The notes under the pieces: model-generated
The model's database searches: none
The model's input: only the letters and a program-made list of their open reading frames with translations
What the model was told of the DNA's origin: nothing
Source: Liolophura sinensis
Lineage: Eukaryota; Mollusca; Polyplacophora; Chitonida; Chitonidae
Assembly (NCBI RefSeq): GCF_032854445.1
Contig: NC_088304.1
Coordinates: 7,267,704-7,331,703, forward strand
Reading direction: 5' to 3'
DNA length: 64,000 nt
Translations under genes and position numbers: made by a program
In this document: positions 49,582-62,716 of the stretch, in pieces
How positions within the stretch are numbered: position 1 is the stretch's first letter
Layout of the letters: each line of letters begins with the position of its first letter

Positions 49582-49848
49582 TTGTGTCAGAATAAAAGAC
49601 CAAAACATTTTTCCATTGATGAAAATAAGGTTTTAGGATTCCATAAATCGACCACAGTGATAGAACTGAGACAGAACGGAGAACTTAAAATATGGAGTCT
49701 ATACTGTACATCCAAAATCCCACCGGTGAATGCCAATAGTGGCCATGATATATATTCCAAATACTATCATTACAATCAATACGACTGGAATCTCGTTATC
49801 TGTAACATCACTGTCAGCAAGCTAAAGAAACAACCCCAAAAAGTCTGA
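49582..49848 (+). other. Recurrent C/F frame 2 (C5)
   Basis: As in C3, with STTVIELRQNGELKIWSL in place of STPEI. Confidence 0.25.
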
Positions 49849-51480
49849 TTTCTTCGGCTCAAAGGTGTCTCGTTTCTAGTTTAACCTTTGGTGCAATTGC
49901 TCCTTTGCGAGAGGACAGCTCCTTGATAACATCACCTCATTTGAGGACGCACAGTGAGATGGTAGAAGACATATTAAAGTCATGTAAAAGTCTTGCGTTT
50001 CACAGATCTGTCTAAGGTCAGCAGACAATGCCCTCTAATATCCACGACACAGTTACATCTCGACACCACAACGCCTTCTCAAGTGTTCCTCAGCAGACAA
50101 CAAAGATGTATTTGTTAAGGACTGGTGTAACGGCGATCTGCTCAGATGTAAGTTGAAGTTTATAGCCATCCAAAGATCTCAAGCCGGTAATACTGAACAG
50201 CCTGACGTGTCGATTCAACCCGCATCGCCCTGAGTCTCTAAAAGACTCAATACAGCAGGGTTTATTTACAAGTCCTAAAGAAACTTTAGGACATTCTTTT
50301 TCTGTCACAGAAGTATCAGTGAACACTTTGCAGAAAGTGGGCCACAGGAGATCAATTCTAAAGACGAAATCGAGACGGGTGGATCCTAAGTGTATAGAAC
50401 CAACTGCTTGGTTTACCACATTTCTATGCCTGCAGCGGAACTTTTCTTGACTTAACGGAGTTGCCCAGACACGGGAATAGATGCCGAAATTTATCCAGAT
50501 GTCTTGATTTCAAAATAGGAATTGATTAACAAAGTGTAAGTGAAAACAGTCGCTAGGCCATGCAAGATGTAGGTGGTTGGGCGGCAGCTTTTTTTTCAAT
50601 ACAAAAATGATATCATTAATTGATTTAGTGATTATGGCCGTACCCATTAATTTTCTATGTACATGATACCCGCCATGATGATGGTGTATAGAACTGTAGT
50701 TCCGAAGAAAACTCCAGACTTTCACCTTTCACTTCTTAAAACTTCTAACATTAAACGACAACCGACGAAAGAGCTGGATTCGACCTTGCCTCCTCAATGA
50801 CAGGGGTATTATCAGCTTTGGTTAGACCAGCCTTGGCTCATGCTGACTCGTGTCGAAAACATTTGTACACATCTGGAAACATTTTCTAACCCAATTTATG
50901 TAAAATAAAACCAGTTTTTTTGCACATATACATATGTACAATGGAGAATAATCATCAAAACCGCTCTTCCCAACATTCATCAACACGGAGTCATTCAACG
51001 CTTACAGCCTTCCATTTATTATGTCGTGCCAAGTCAGGTGAGAACCAAGATTGTTTTAGATACGAACCCAATTGGGCTTCAGCTTGAACCTACATTTATT
51101 TGTACTCAGAATGATTTATTGTTTATTTGCGTGAGTGGGAGTACTTTATGTGTAGTGACTGATTAATGGTGCTACGTAATGTAAATGTGTGAATCGAAAC
51201 TAATAGCTCAGCTAGCGATTACTGTTCGGACATGTGTTATATAGGCAGTCATCTCTGTTAACGATAACAGACCAGTATAAATAGAAGCATGAATTTTTAC
51301 AAATTAGACGACCATAACATTGAAATTGTTTTCTAGACTGATCATATTCCACAGGAACAGGATCATAAAAGACAAACACCATGACATCAAGTGGATTTTT
51401 CTAGTAATTTCCTAACATTTTACACAGCCCGAAAGTCTTGTAATCATAAACCGTATGGAACCACGTGACGTTTTCCGTTA

Positions 51481-51681
51481 ATGACGATGGCCGCAAAGCA
51501 TTTTAAGAGGAGCGTCTGGTCAATCTCGGAACCGGGTAACTCGATAAATCCCACTCTCAGATCAACCCATTTCACCTCTCTGGAGATATGGAGGAATTGG
51601 TATCCAGCAGGGCTGTCAAGAGATGAGCAGGCCGTCCAGATTATCATTAGGCTGATGTCTGTAGGAGATAGTAATTACTGA
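51481..51681 (+). other. Recurrent landmark frame (C5/D5)
   Basis: 66 codons, with the D2-like SRDEQAVQIIIRLM. Confidence 0.25.
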
Positions 51682-53303
51682 AGGGCATTGATGTCTTCTG
51701 AGTCAGGACACCGATTGTCATTAGCTGTGGTCTCAGATATTTATATTAGACACTGATGGCAATACAAAACGGAATAGTTAATAAAAATGTACAGTTTTTT
51801 TTTTAAATCTTTGCAAAGATTTCCATGAAGTGAGATTCCAATTACATACTGTTGAGAGAAATATTGTTTGTAGCATGTGCCCTATAGGCCTACATGTCAA
51901 TGCCATGAACATTGAGACTTTGATAAAAAGCTGAAGGGGCCAGCACGACAGGTACGAGTATAGATAATGCTGAGAAATCGCGAATCACAGTTTCTCTTGT
52001 CGTCTGTGGCTTAAAGCTTAAATGTACAGTGCGTGAACGCCTTTCTCATGGGTGTAGGAAGTCGGGTTCAGGTCAGTTTTCAGTATTTTCACATTTTCAG
52101 ACTATTCCCAACAATATTCTTTATTTAAGATATCTGGTGCTTAAATAATGCTATAAATAGTAAAATTTAAGGCGTTCGAAAATTCCGGTGTGTCACAACA
52201 AAGTACAAAGTTTGGCAAATGTACGCTTTGCAATTTATCACCCTCTCGTATAAATTAAAATATCTTCGGGGTGTACAGATACGGCTTTGAAATTTCCTGA
52301 ATGAAAACCAGAAAGAGTCTTGATTCCTTAAAGCGGTAACAGATAAAATGCAGTCTACTTTATATCCGATCGCCATCCCGTAGGCGTGTAGGCGTCATAT
52401 TCATTACAGTTACCAATTACCATTGTTGATATCAATACGAATGCAGCCATGTTGTTTTCTGACATCACTTTTTTTATCTCCTCAATCAATCCTGTCTCCT
52501 TCTATAGTTTTTCTGTAGTGCACTAATAGAGCTCCTTTAATGCAAGAATATATTCTTGATTATACCACATTATTATTTTCTCCACCTATAGTGATAGGTT
52601 AGAAGGAATAATAAGGTGATATAAAAGTGTAGCATTTCACAGCAGAAAAGTCTGAAGTTAGCAGGCAATGCTCTGTAATATCCACCACGCAGTTACATCT
52701 GGACTGCACAGCCCTTCTCAAAGTGTTCCTCAGCAGACAAAAAAGACGTATTTGTTAGGGTCGCGTGTCGCGGAAATCTGCTCAGATGTAAATTGATTTT
52801 TGAACACCATCGGTAGATCTTAAGCCGGTATTACAGAACAGCCCGACATGTGGGTACAAACGGCATTGCTCTGAGCCCCTAAAAGACTTCATCGAACCAC
52901 CAGGGTTCATTTACTGGTCAAGGCTAAAGAACCTTTAGGACATTTTTTTCCGTCGCAGAAATATCAATGAACATTTTCCGTCAGTTCATCTCGATGAGAT
53001 CGATTCCATATCTAGAAGAGCGAGACGTGTGGATCCTGATATAAAGATATTTAATTTTCTGTGTCCATGATACCGGTCAGGCTAATAGTGTATAGAAAAC
53101 TGTAGTTCTGGAAGTAAACTGCAGCCCTTCTTCAGCCAAGCCTTAAAAATACTAAATTAAAAACAAATCCGAACGTTGCAGAAGGAGCTGGATTCGAGCT
53201 TGCGATCTCACTGGCGATGGGATTATCGCCTGTGGTGAAGGCAACCTTAACTCGTTCTGGCACGTGACGAAAACTTTTGGAATTATTTTGTATGTCTACA
53301 TAT

Positions 53304-54301
53304 TGTTACGGTATTGAAAACAGCAACAGAAAACAGACTCAGTGACTCAATATTACAATGTAAACAATGCTTTATATATAAAATGAGACGTACAGTTTTA
53401 CAGACAGTTCAACAACAGCAACATAAAAAAACATACACATCAGTATTACCTGTCTTTAAAAGTTTCCAATTCACCTTTGCATCCTAAGGAACGTGTTCCA
53501 GGAGATCCAACGTAAAGACCATGGGATAAACACACAATTCACACAAGTCACAAATTGTCCCATTCAGGTACTTCGCTAGGTTAGCGAACAAAGTACACAG
53601 GTTACACAGAACTGGAACAGTCAAGCCTTTGAATGGCGTCACACCCGCAGAGCACAACACAGGGTAAATACAGGCATGGAGGTATAATCCACTTTAGAAC
53701 GGTCACAGCTCCCGCAGAAACTCACAAATGAGCCGTTCAGAGACGTAGAGTAATGTCACCTTGTGGCAGAACGAACGTCCTTTGCAAAACTGAAAACTTC
53801 AGTTTAGAGTCCTTGACGACCTTGTCGGTCAGGTGAGGTCAGCGTGTTAAACAAATTACACAGTCAACACTGTATAATCATAATAAAGATCCGAACACCA
53901 ATAAACGTGACTTCCGCAGAAATTCACTTAAACCAGACATCAGTACTACTGTGGTACACAAACGGTGCCGGCATAAAAGTCTGTCCTCCCAAACGAAACT
54001 GGCATCACCAGCTCATATAAATATAATGGACTCGATACGAGAGCGTCGTACACTCTCCTGGCTCCCAGTGGATGCAGCAAAAATACCTCCTCTCTACACA
54101 GAAAACACCGCTTATATACGTTCCAGGTGGATTCAACTATACTTAAACACAGAACTAACAGCCAATGAAATGCCAATAAAATAAACAAAGCATTGAACAA
54201 GGTGCTTTCCATCCGGTCCGCGCTGTACATATATAACAGGGCCTGTTATGCTTAACACAAAGGTCCACAGACTAACAGTACATGAAAACGTTAAATAGTC
54301 A
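53304..54301. mobile_element. Solo-LTR-like insertion in subunit D5
   Basis: About 998 bp with no match elsewhere in the array, interrupting a site that reads tctacatatgtaaaataaac in D1 and D4. The proposed ends are TGTTACGG and TAGTCA, giving the TG...CA ends of retroviral-type LTRs. Both sides carry copies of tacata (53297-53302 and 54302-54307), consistent with a short target duplication, though the left copy is one base off the TG end and extra A residues follow the right copy. Read on the minus strand, a TATA-like tatataag (54111-54118) lies inside it. There is no internal region, primer site or polymerase frame, so a solo LTR (Ty3/gypsy- or BEL-like) is the best guess. A non-LTR fragment is possible. 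Confidence 0.6.
54111..54118 (-). promoter_or_regulatory. Possible TATA box inside LTR-like element
   Basis: Minus-strand TATATAAG within 53304-54301. If the element is an LTR in minus orientation, this would mark its promoter region. No transcript evidence can be read from sequence. Confidence 0.25.
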
Positions 54302-54824
54302 TACATAAAAATATGTAAAATAAACACAATTCTTTCGCACATATTCATATATAAAATTGAGAATAAATACAAACTAGCAGGTCTGTGTGGATCATCGTTA
54401 GGCTCATGTCTGTAGGACATAGTAATTCCTAAAGGACATTGATGTGTTCTGAGTCAGGACACCGATTGCCATTAGCCGTAACATTGCGCACAATACAGCG
54501 GTCCTTACATCAGACCATGGTGGCAAAAGGGGGGAATAATTAACAAAACTTTTCCGTTATATTAAAAAGTCGCGAAGATCTTAACAAAGCGAGATTCTGA
54601 TGGGAATTATGTTGAGAGAAAGATTGATTGTAGCGTGTGACGTATTAGTAGATGTAAATTATTTGTTAGTGCTATGTGCATTGATGCAGAAATTGTAAAT
54701 GATGTAAAATCTAAAATCGCAATTGCTGTTGCCGTCCGCGGAATCCAAGATACTATGGCATGCACCTTTTTCCTCAATAAACAACATTATCTATTCAGTG
54801 TATACCCAGCTGAATGATATTACC

Positions 54825-54848
54825 TAATGGTAATATCAAAACATATGT
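54825..54848. other. Hairpin, perfect stem (E5)
   Basis: Perfect arms tgatattacc and ggtaatatca. Confidence 0.7.
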
Positions 54849-54944
54849 CGTTTCCCAAGAGATCTGTCTGAAGTTAGCAGACATTGCTCTGTAATATCCA
54901 CGACGACATCTACATCTACATCTAGACAGCTCAGTCCTTCTCTA

Positions 54945-55277
54945 GTGCTCCTCAGCAGACAAAAAAGACGTATTTGTTTGGGTTGCGTGTTGCGGACCTC
55001 TGCTCAGATGAGAATTGAATTTTGGGCGACATCGGCAGATCTTCAGCCACTATTACTGAACAGCCCGTGTCGATACAAACGACATTGCTCTAAGCCCCTC
55101 AAAGACTTTATCAAACTTCCCAAATTCTTACACTGGCCAAGGCTAAAGAACCTGTGGAACATTTTTTCTCTCGCAGAAATATCAGTGAACCCTTTGCGTC
55201 AGTTTGGCTCGATGAAATCGATTCTAGAGAGGAAAGCGAGACGTGTGGATCCTGAGGGCAAACAAGCAACTGCTTGA
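54945..55277 (+). other. Recurrent E frame, 110 codons (E5)
   Basis: Same length as E3, ending RRVDPEGKQATA. Confidence 0.2.
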
Positions 55278-56793
55278 CTTGGCACAATTTTTATATTTTT
55301 GTTGACGTAACGGAGCCAGTAATAGGGGAGAATCGAAACTGAAATTTATGCAGATATCTTCATTAGAAAATAGGAATTGATCAACAGACTGTATATGGAA
55401 ATCGCCAGGCCATGCAGGGTGTTGTTGGTTTGGGCATGGCTTTTTATAGTGAGAGCAGTAAAGTGAAAGCATAAACTTTTGTTGATCATCGATCCGTACA
55501 AAATTGATATCATTTATAGACTTCATGATAATCGTCGTACTTGTTAATTTTCCACGTTTACCTTAATCATCAGGCTAATAATGCGTAGAAAACTGTAGTT
55601 GTGGAAGAAAACTGCAGACTTTCACATGCCACTTTTTGAAACGTCTAACTTAAAACGACAACCAAACTTTGCAGCAAGAGCAGCTGGTTTCGAGCTTGCA
55701 ACCTCGGTGGCCAGGGAATTATCGGCTGTGGTGAGATCAACCTTGACTTGTGCTGACTCGTGTCGAAAACTTCCGTACACATTTGGAAATATTTTCAAGG
55801 TCTATATATGTAAAATAAATACAATTCTTTTACACACATACATATATAAATTGGAGAACAAATATCAGCACCGCTGCTCTTACCCATTCACCAACACAGA
55901 GCCATTCAACCCTAACAGCCTTCCCCTTATTGTGGAGTGCCCAGTCAAGTGAGGACCAAATCTGACACGAGCCGAATGGAGCTTCAACTTGAACCTGCCG
56001 TTGTGTTCAAAGCGATTTATTTGTTTATTTACGTCAATGGGAGTAGCATATGATTCCTTACCTATTTGCGGTGCTACATAATATCGCGGATATATGTTAT
56101 CTCTGTTAATGTTAAGATACCGGTATACTAGGAAGCATGAATTATTATAAATTAGATGACAATAATCATGAAACAGGTTCCTAGACTGATCAAATAACAA
56201 AGAAACACATCATAAAACCATTCAGGGACAACAACATTTATTTGACATACAGTGGATTTTCAAGTAATTTATTAATACTTACAGCAGCTCGAGAATCTTG
56301 TAATTGTAAACCTTATTGAACATTGAATAACGATGAAAGGGAAGGACTTTAACAGGAGCGTCTGGTAAATTTTGGAGCCGGATAACTCGATTAATCCCAC
56401 TCTCAGATCAACCCTTTTCGACCTCTACGGAGATATGGGGGAATTGGTATCCAGCAGGGCTATCAAAATATGAACGAACCGTGCAGATGATCATTACGGT
56501 AATGTCTGTAGGAGCTGGAAATTACCGAAGGGCATTGGGTTCTGAGCCAGGACACCGATTTTCGTTAGCAATGATGACAAAAACACGGAATTATTATTAA
56601 AAAGGCACAGTAAATTTAAAAAGTTGCAAAGATTTCAATCAAGTGATTTTCTATTTGATTTCTATGCAGAGAAAGAATAATTATGATGTGTGCTCTATAA
56701 GGAGATGTGTTTTTATCTGTCAGTTGGAAAATTTAAAAAAACTTGTCCAGTTTGTCTGTTTACTTGACCTTAACAACATTCAAGCCTTAGAAC

Positions 56794-57021
56794 ATGTTGG
56801 CTTTTGTCATCATACATTACAGTATTTTGGACACTGCAGTATATGACCTTCTCTTTAACAGACCAAAATGTTTTTCCATTGGTGAGATTAAGACTTTGGG
56901 ATTTCCTGACTCGACACCAGAGATACACTTGAGACAGAACGGAGAACTTGTAATATGGAGTCTATTCCATATCCAATATCCTACCGATAAATACAAACTG
57001 TTGTCGTATTATCAATTATAG
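56794..57021 (+). other. Recurrent C/F frame 2, 75 codons (F5)
   Basis: Same as F4. Confidence 0.3.
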
Positions 57022-57267
57022 TATCATGTATCATCAATGCTATCAATACGATTAGGGAACCACGTTTATGTTTTGACCATACTGTTATCATATTCTGTAA
57101 AACAATCCATCAAAAATTTCATCTCATGCTGTATAAGGTCTGCCCTAAAATTTCGCCCTTAGAGTAATAGCTGCTTTGTGCAAGTACAGTGTGTAGTATT
57201 CTTCTCGATTACATCACCTGACTTCAGGACACGCAAGGCAAATTGATATGATGTACAACATAAAAAA

Positions 57268-57281
57268 ACATTGTACAATGT
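57268..57281. other. 14-bp perfect palindrome (F5)
   Basis: Same sequence as F1. Confidence 0.7.
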
Positions 57282-57753
57282 GCGTGTAGAGTTATTGTTT
57301 ATTTGCGTCAGTGGGAATACTGTATGTGTGCTCTCTGACTGGCCACGCCTCCTATAAATGTTTACTGTTACTGTGTAAATCTAAAGTAAGAGACGAACTA
57401 GCGAATAATGATCGGGTACGTCTTACATATACTGATCTCTGTTGATGAGAGAATAGCTTACTCTAGATCGCCATAACCATACAATTGTCTTCTACACTGA
57501 CAAAATTACACAAAAATAGATAACAAAACCATACAGAGACAAACCCCAATATACAAAGTGGATTTCTAAGACATTTATTAATATTTTACACAGCCTAAAA
57601 ATCCTAGAGCCTACAAACCTTATCGAATCACGTGATATTTCCGTTAACAGCGCGAGAAAACGATGACAAGGACGCATTATAAGAGAAGCGTCTGGTAAAT
57701 CTCGAAACCGGGTAACTTGGTTAATTCCACTCTCAAATCAACCTTTCCACCCT

Positions 57754-59666
57754 CTACGAAAGTGTCCAGCAGGGCTATCAAAATATGAACAAGCCGTGAG
57801 GATCATGGTTTGGCTGACGTCTGTAGGAGATAGCAATTAGCAAAAACGACACCAACAGGTTCTAAGCAAGGGCACTGACTGCCATCAGCCAATACAACAC
57901 TGGCCTTTAGTCGTAGACATTTAAATCAGGACCTGACGGCAAAAACAGGGGAATAATTAATAAAAACGAACCGGTACAGTTAATTTAAGTCGAAAAGACT
58001 TTAATGCAGTCAGATAGGAGAAAGGTTGATTGTAGCGTGTGAGCTATTAGGAGAGGTAAATTATTTGTTAATGGCATGTGCATTGATGCAGAGACTGTAA
58101 ATGATGTAAAATCTAAAATCGCATTTGCTGTTGCCCTCAGAGTACTTAGAGATGAGCCCTTTTCCAGTATGAACAACATTCCCTCTTTTATATATACGTA
58201 ATTGAATATTACGGCTTTCGTAAATTTTGGTCTGTGTCAGGACAAACAGAGAGAGGCTAGCAGGCATATCAGGGTGATATGAAAGTGTAGCATTTCCCAG
58301 CAGATCTGCCTGAAGTTAGCAGGCAACGCTCTGTAATATCCACCACGCAGTTACATCTGGACAGCTCAACCCTTCTCAAGTGTTCCTCAGCAGACAAAAA
58401 AGACTTATTTGTTAGGGATTGATCTCGCTTAGATCTGCTCAGATGTAAATTAAATTTCGGACGACATCTCCAGATCTTAAGTCGGTATTACTGAAAAGCC
58501 AGTCGTGTCGATTAAAACGGCATTGCTCTGAAACTCTGAAAGACTTCATCAAAGCACCGGGTTTTATTTACAGGTCCCCGGTAGAAAACATTTAGGACAT
58601 TTTTTCCGTCACAGAAATATCAGTCAGCCCTTTGCGTTAATTCGACCACAGGAGATCGATTCTAGAGAGGAGAGCGACACGTGTGGATTCTGAGGGTAAA
58701 TAAGCAACTGTTTGGTTTGCCACAATTTTTATGCCAAAATCGGAAATTTTGTTGACCTAACAGGGGTGCCCAGGGAGGAGAATCTAAATTGAAATTTATC
58801 CACATGTCTTGATTACAAATTAGGAAATGAGCAAGAAAGTGCACATGAAAACAATCGCATGGCCAAGCAAGGTGTGGGTGGTTTGGCGATCGCTTTGTAC
58901 AGAGCAGTAAAGTGAAAACATAGACATTCCTGATGTCGTTGTTCAAGCCATACAAAACTGATATCATTAATTGATTTTGTGATAATCGTCGAATTCATCA
59001 ATTTTCTATGCGCATGATACCGGTCAGGCAAATAATGTATAGAAAACTGTACTTCTAAAAAAAAAAACTGCAGCCCTTCACCAGCCACTTCTAAAACAAT
59101 CTAACATATGAAGAAATCCGAAGATTGCAGAAAAAGCTGGATTCGAGCTTGGGACCTCACTTTCCAGGGAATTATCGGCTGTGGTGAGGGCAACCTTAAG
59201 CTGATTTTCTTGGTCTACATTATAAAAAAAAATCGATTCTTTCTCACATATAATTAGATAACATGAGAAATAAATCGAAACTAGCAGCTAATGATTATTC
59301 TTTGATCATGTGCTTTACAGATAAGGGATAAAAAAAACCCGGTATACAGGTAAGTATGAATTATTATAAATTAGACGACAACAATCATGAAATAATTTTC
59401 TAGACTTATCAAGCTGCACAGAAACAGGTCATAAAACCAAAGAGAGATAAACAACGTTACATAAAGTGGATTTTAAAGTAATTTAGTAATATTTTACACA
59501 GCCCAAAAATCTTGTAATCATAAACCCTATCGAAGGACGTCATGTTCCCCGTTATAACAATGACACGGTAGCACATTGAGAGCAGCGTGTGGTAAGTATC
59601 GGAACCAGGTATCTCCATTTATTCCACTCTCCTTTCAGACCTCTATGGAGATATGTGGAATTTATT
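57754..59666 (+). repeat. Subunit A6
   Basis: Shares with A3 the segment near 59405-59490 (aagctgcacagaaacaggtc...) that the other A copies lack. The landmark reads gtccagcaggg instead of atccagcaggg. Confidence 0.9.
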
Positions 59667-61965
59667 ATCCAGCAGGGCTATCTAAATATGAACGAGCCGC
59701 CCAGATCATCATTAGGCTGATGTCTGTAGGAGACAGTAATTACTGATGGGCACTGAGCCAGGACAACAATTGTCATTAGCCTTGAAACTGTGTAGAATAC
59801 AGCGGTTCTATACATTTATATCATACACTGATGGCAAAAAGCGGGCGGGGGATAATTAATACAGTTCATTTAAAAAGTCCCGAAGATTTTAATGAAATGA
59901 GATTCTTATGTGAATTCCTGAGAGATTGGATGTAGTGAGCGACATATTAGGAGATGTAAATTATTTGTTAGTGCCATGTACATTGACGCAGAGATTGTAA
60001 ATGTTGTGGAATCTAAACTCGCAGTTGGTGTTGCCGTCAGTGGATTCGAAGATACAAGACTATTACTGAACAGCCTGACGTGTCAATGCAACCCGCATCG
60101 CCCTGAGTCTCTGAAAGACTCAGTCCACCAGGGTTTATTTACAGTCCACCGATAAACAGCCTTTAGGACATTTTTTCCGTTGCAGAAATATCAGTCAGCC
60201 CTTTGCGTTAATTCGGCCACATTCAGCCAGGAGATCGATTCTAGAGAGGAGAGCCAGACGTGTGCATCCTGAGTTTAAATAACCAACTGTTTGGTTTGGC
60301 ACAATTTTTATGCCAGCGGTGGAACTTTTGTTGACGTAACGGGGCCGTCAAGGGAAGGTGAAATTTGTCCAAACGTCTTGATTACCAAATAGTAATTGAG
60401 AAACCAAGTGTGCATGAAAGGCCATGCAGGCAGTGGGTGGTATGGTTATGGCTTTTTACAGAGCAATAAAGTTAAACCATAGATTTTATTGATGTTCTTC
60501 CTCAATCCATACAAAATGAGCTGCAAAAGGTGGATTCGAGCTTGCGACCTCAGTGACCAGGAGAATATCACATTTGGTAAAAGCAAGCCTGGATCGTGCT
60601 GACTCGCGCTCTAAAATAAATACAATTCTTTTGCAAATATTCCGATATAACATGGAGAATAAATATCAAAACACATCTTCCTACCCATTTACTAAGACGT
60701 AGCCAATCAACGCGTACAGCTTTCGCCTTATTATTCAGTATGAAGTCAGGTAAGTCTCAAACTTGTGTTAATTACGAGTCGAATGGAGCTTCAGCTTGGA
60801 CCTGCATTTGTACTCATAATGATTTATTCTTTTTTTGCGTGAATGGGAGTGCTGTAAGTGCTGATTAATGTTACCACCTGATTTTCTTTGTAAATCGAAT
60901 CTAGCTATAGATAGTTTTCGAGATCTGAAAACTATCGCCAAGCCATGCAGGCTGTGAGTGGCTGATATGTTTTTTTTTTACAGAGCAGTAAAGTGAAGTC
61001 ATAGATTTTAACCATGTTGTTCCTCGATCCGTACAAAATGTATGAGAGAATTTAGTATAATTGATTTAATCAACAGATTTAGTGAGAAAGGCCAAACTCA
61101 TTATGTTTCCACCTTCACAAAAGAGGTTAAAGTTACAGGTGTAAAAATCTACAGCCCTTTACCTGGCACTTCTCAAACCTCCTAACTTAAAGTCACAGCC
61201 AAATTTAAGTTAGAGTGAGAGTTGGATTCGAGTCAACAAACTTACTGGGGATTATCGGCTGTGGTGAGAGAAGCCCTGGCTCATCTTGGCTCATATGTGG
61301 AAACTTTTCTACACATTTGGAAATCTATTCTTGATCGACATAGATGTATGTAGATAAGTACAAGTCTTTGCACATATGTCGTTAGTAAATACCAAGATGG
61401 TGTAGCCGTCCAGGACGGAGATGACCAGCGCCTTGTTATTCCCTTAATATGCAGAGTGCACGGTCAGGTAAGTAAGAAAACTGTCTGAGTTATTTTACGA
61501 ACGGAATGGAGCTGTCAAAATTATTTATTACTTATTTGCGTGAGTGGGATTACTGTATGTGCTCCAACTGACTGGCCATCTTTCTTAATCTTAATGTGAA
61601 AATCTAAAGTAACGGAACTGCTATCGGTTAATGATCGAATACGTGTTACATATACTGATGTTGATGAGAGAATAGCTTACTTTAAATGGCCATCACCACA
61701 ACATTGTCTTCTATACTGACAAAGTTACACAGAAATAGATAATAAAACCATACACTGACATTCATTAATATTTTACACAGCCCCAAAATTCTATCGTCTA
61801 TAAATCTTATCGAATCACGTGATGTTTCCGTTAGTAACGCGAGATAACGATCACGGGAGAGCAATTTTAGAGGAGCGTCTGGTAAATCTCGGAACCGGGT
61901 TACTCCATTACTCCCATTCTCAGATCAACCCTTTTCGACACCTATGGGGATATCGCGGTATTGGT
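59667..61965 (+). repeat. Subunit B6
   Basis: Double-module B. B frame at 59976-60155 intact. Short insertions near 60220 (attcagcc) and near 60903 (tatagatagttttcg) are private to this copy. Confidence 0.9.
59976..60155 (+). other. Recurrent B frame, 59 codons (B6)
   Basis: Same frame and length as B3. Confidence 0.25.
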
Positions 61966-62300
61966 ATCCAGCAGGGCTATCAAAATATGAACAAGCCGTT
62001 CAGATCATCATGAGGCTAATCTCTGTAGGAGATAGTAATCACTGAGAGGCACTGACGGGTTCTAAGCCAGGGTACCTAACGTTTTTAGCCGTATAGTTAT
62101 GTAGAATACAGCTGTCCTAGACATTTATATCAGGCTAGCACGACATAAAGGGGAATAATTTTTAAAAAATGTACAGTTCATTTAAAAAGACGCAAAGATC
62201 TTAAGGATGTGAAATTCTCATGTGAATACTTCTGCGATAAAGGCTGATTGTGGCGTTGGATCTATTAGAGTATGTGAATTATCCGTCAATGCCAGGTGTA

Positions 62301-62602
62301 TTAATGTAGAGAAGTTGGAGAGGACAAAAAGGTGTGTTTACTTAACAATGTGATGCCTTGGATATCAAGCGATGTTGTAGTCCCTGGCTCTAAACATGCA
62401 ATGGTCTTGTATTTTTTCGCAGAGGAAAGTCATGCGGGAAATCGTTGTGTATTGATGTAGAGAAGTTGGAGAGGACAAAAAGGTGTGGTTACCTAAGAAC
62501 GTGATGCCTTGGATAACAAGCGATGTTGTAGTCCCTGGCTTCAAACATACAATGGTCTTGTATTTTTTCGCAGACGAAAGTCATGCGGGAAATCGTTGTG
62601 TA
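62301..62602 (+). repeat. 151-bp tandem duplication inside C6
   Basis: Two adjacent copies, 62301-62451 and 62452-62602, each starting ttaatgtagagaag or ttgatgtagagaag. They differ at several bases, so the duplication is not brand new or was followed by exchange. It is absent from C1-C5. Confidence 0.85.
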
Positions 62603-62716
62603 TTTGTCCTGTGCTACCTACTTTTACAACCTAGCACCTACCAAGATAACGTTTTCTACACTTTCAAATCTTTTTTGAAAATGTTACTTTGTGTCACAAT
62701 AAATTTTATCATTTAG
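62461..62716 (+). other. Recurrent C frame 1, longer (C6, second duplicate copy)
   Basis: In the second copy of the 151-bp duplication the usual stop tgc taa reads tgc tac, so the frame continues to 62716. The first duplicate copy runs into a stop at the junction. Confidence 0.25.

Larger units (their letters stand above)
49026..51601 (+). repeat. Subunit C5
   Basis: C2-C5 type, with the RPK..FSI frame at 49582-49848 and the stop-to-stop frame at 49354-49515. The block near 50222-50310 is the apparent source type of a tract found inside C6. Confidence 0.9.
51602..54375 (+). repeat. Subunit D5, interrupted by LTR-like insertion
   Basis: Resembles D2 in the landmark. Without the insertion at 53304-54301 it would be about 1,775 bp, the normal D length. 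The G tract is reduced to ggggtg near 52268. Confidence 0.9.
54376..56458 (+). repeat. Subunit E5
   Basis: Full E structure: intact hairpin at 54825-54848, E-type frame at 54945-55277, tRNA-SINE-like motif near 55681-55765. Slightly longer than E1, with extra sequence near 55895-55945 at the start of the donor region. Confidence 0.9.
45072..57753 (+). repeat. Higher-order repeat copy 5 (subunits A5-F5), carries LTR-like insertion
   Basis: Period 12,682 bp, the longest because of an insertion of about 1 kb at 53304-54301 in D5; without it the unit would be about 11.68 kb. The landmark between A5 and B5 is deleted at 46827-46830. Confidence 0.95.
56459..57753 (+). repeat. Subunit F5
   Basis: Near-identical to F1 and F4. 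RPK..FSI frame at 56794-57021, palindrome at 57268-57281. Confidence 0.9.

Noticed and set aside
53946-54230. Minus-strand 94-codon frame inside the LTR-like insertion
   Set aside because: LTRs seldom code, the frame overlaps the TATA-like site, and no retroelement motif is visible.
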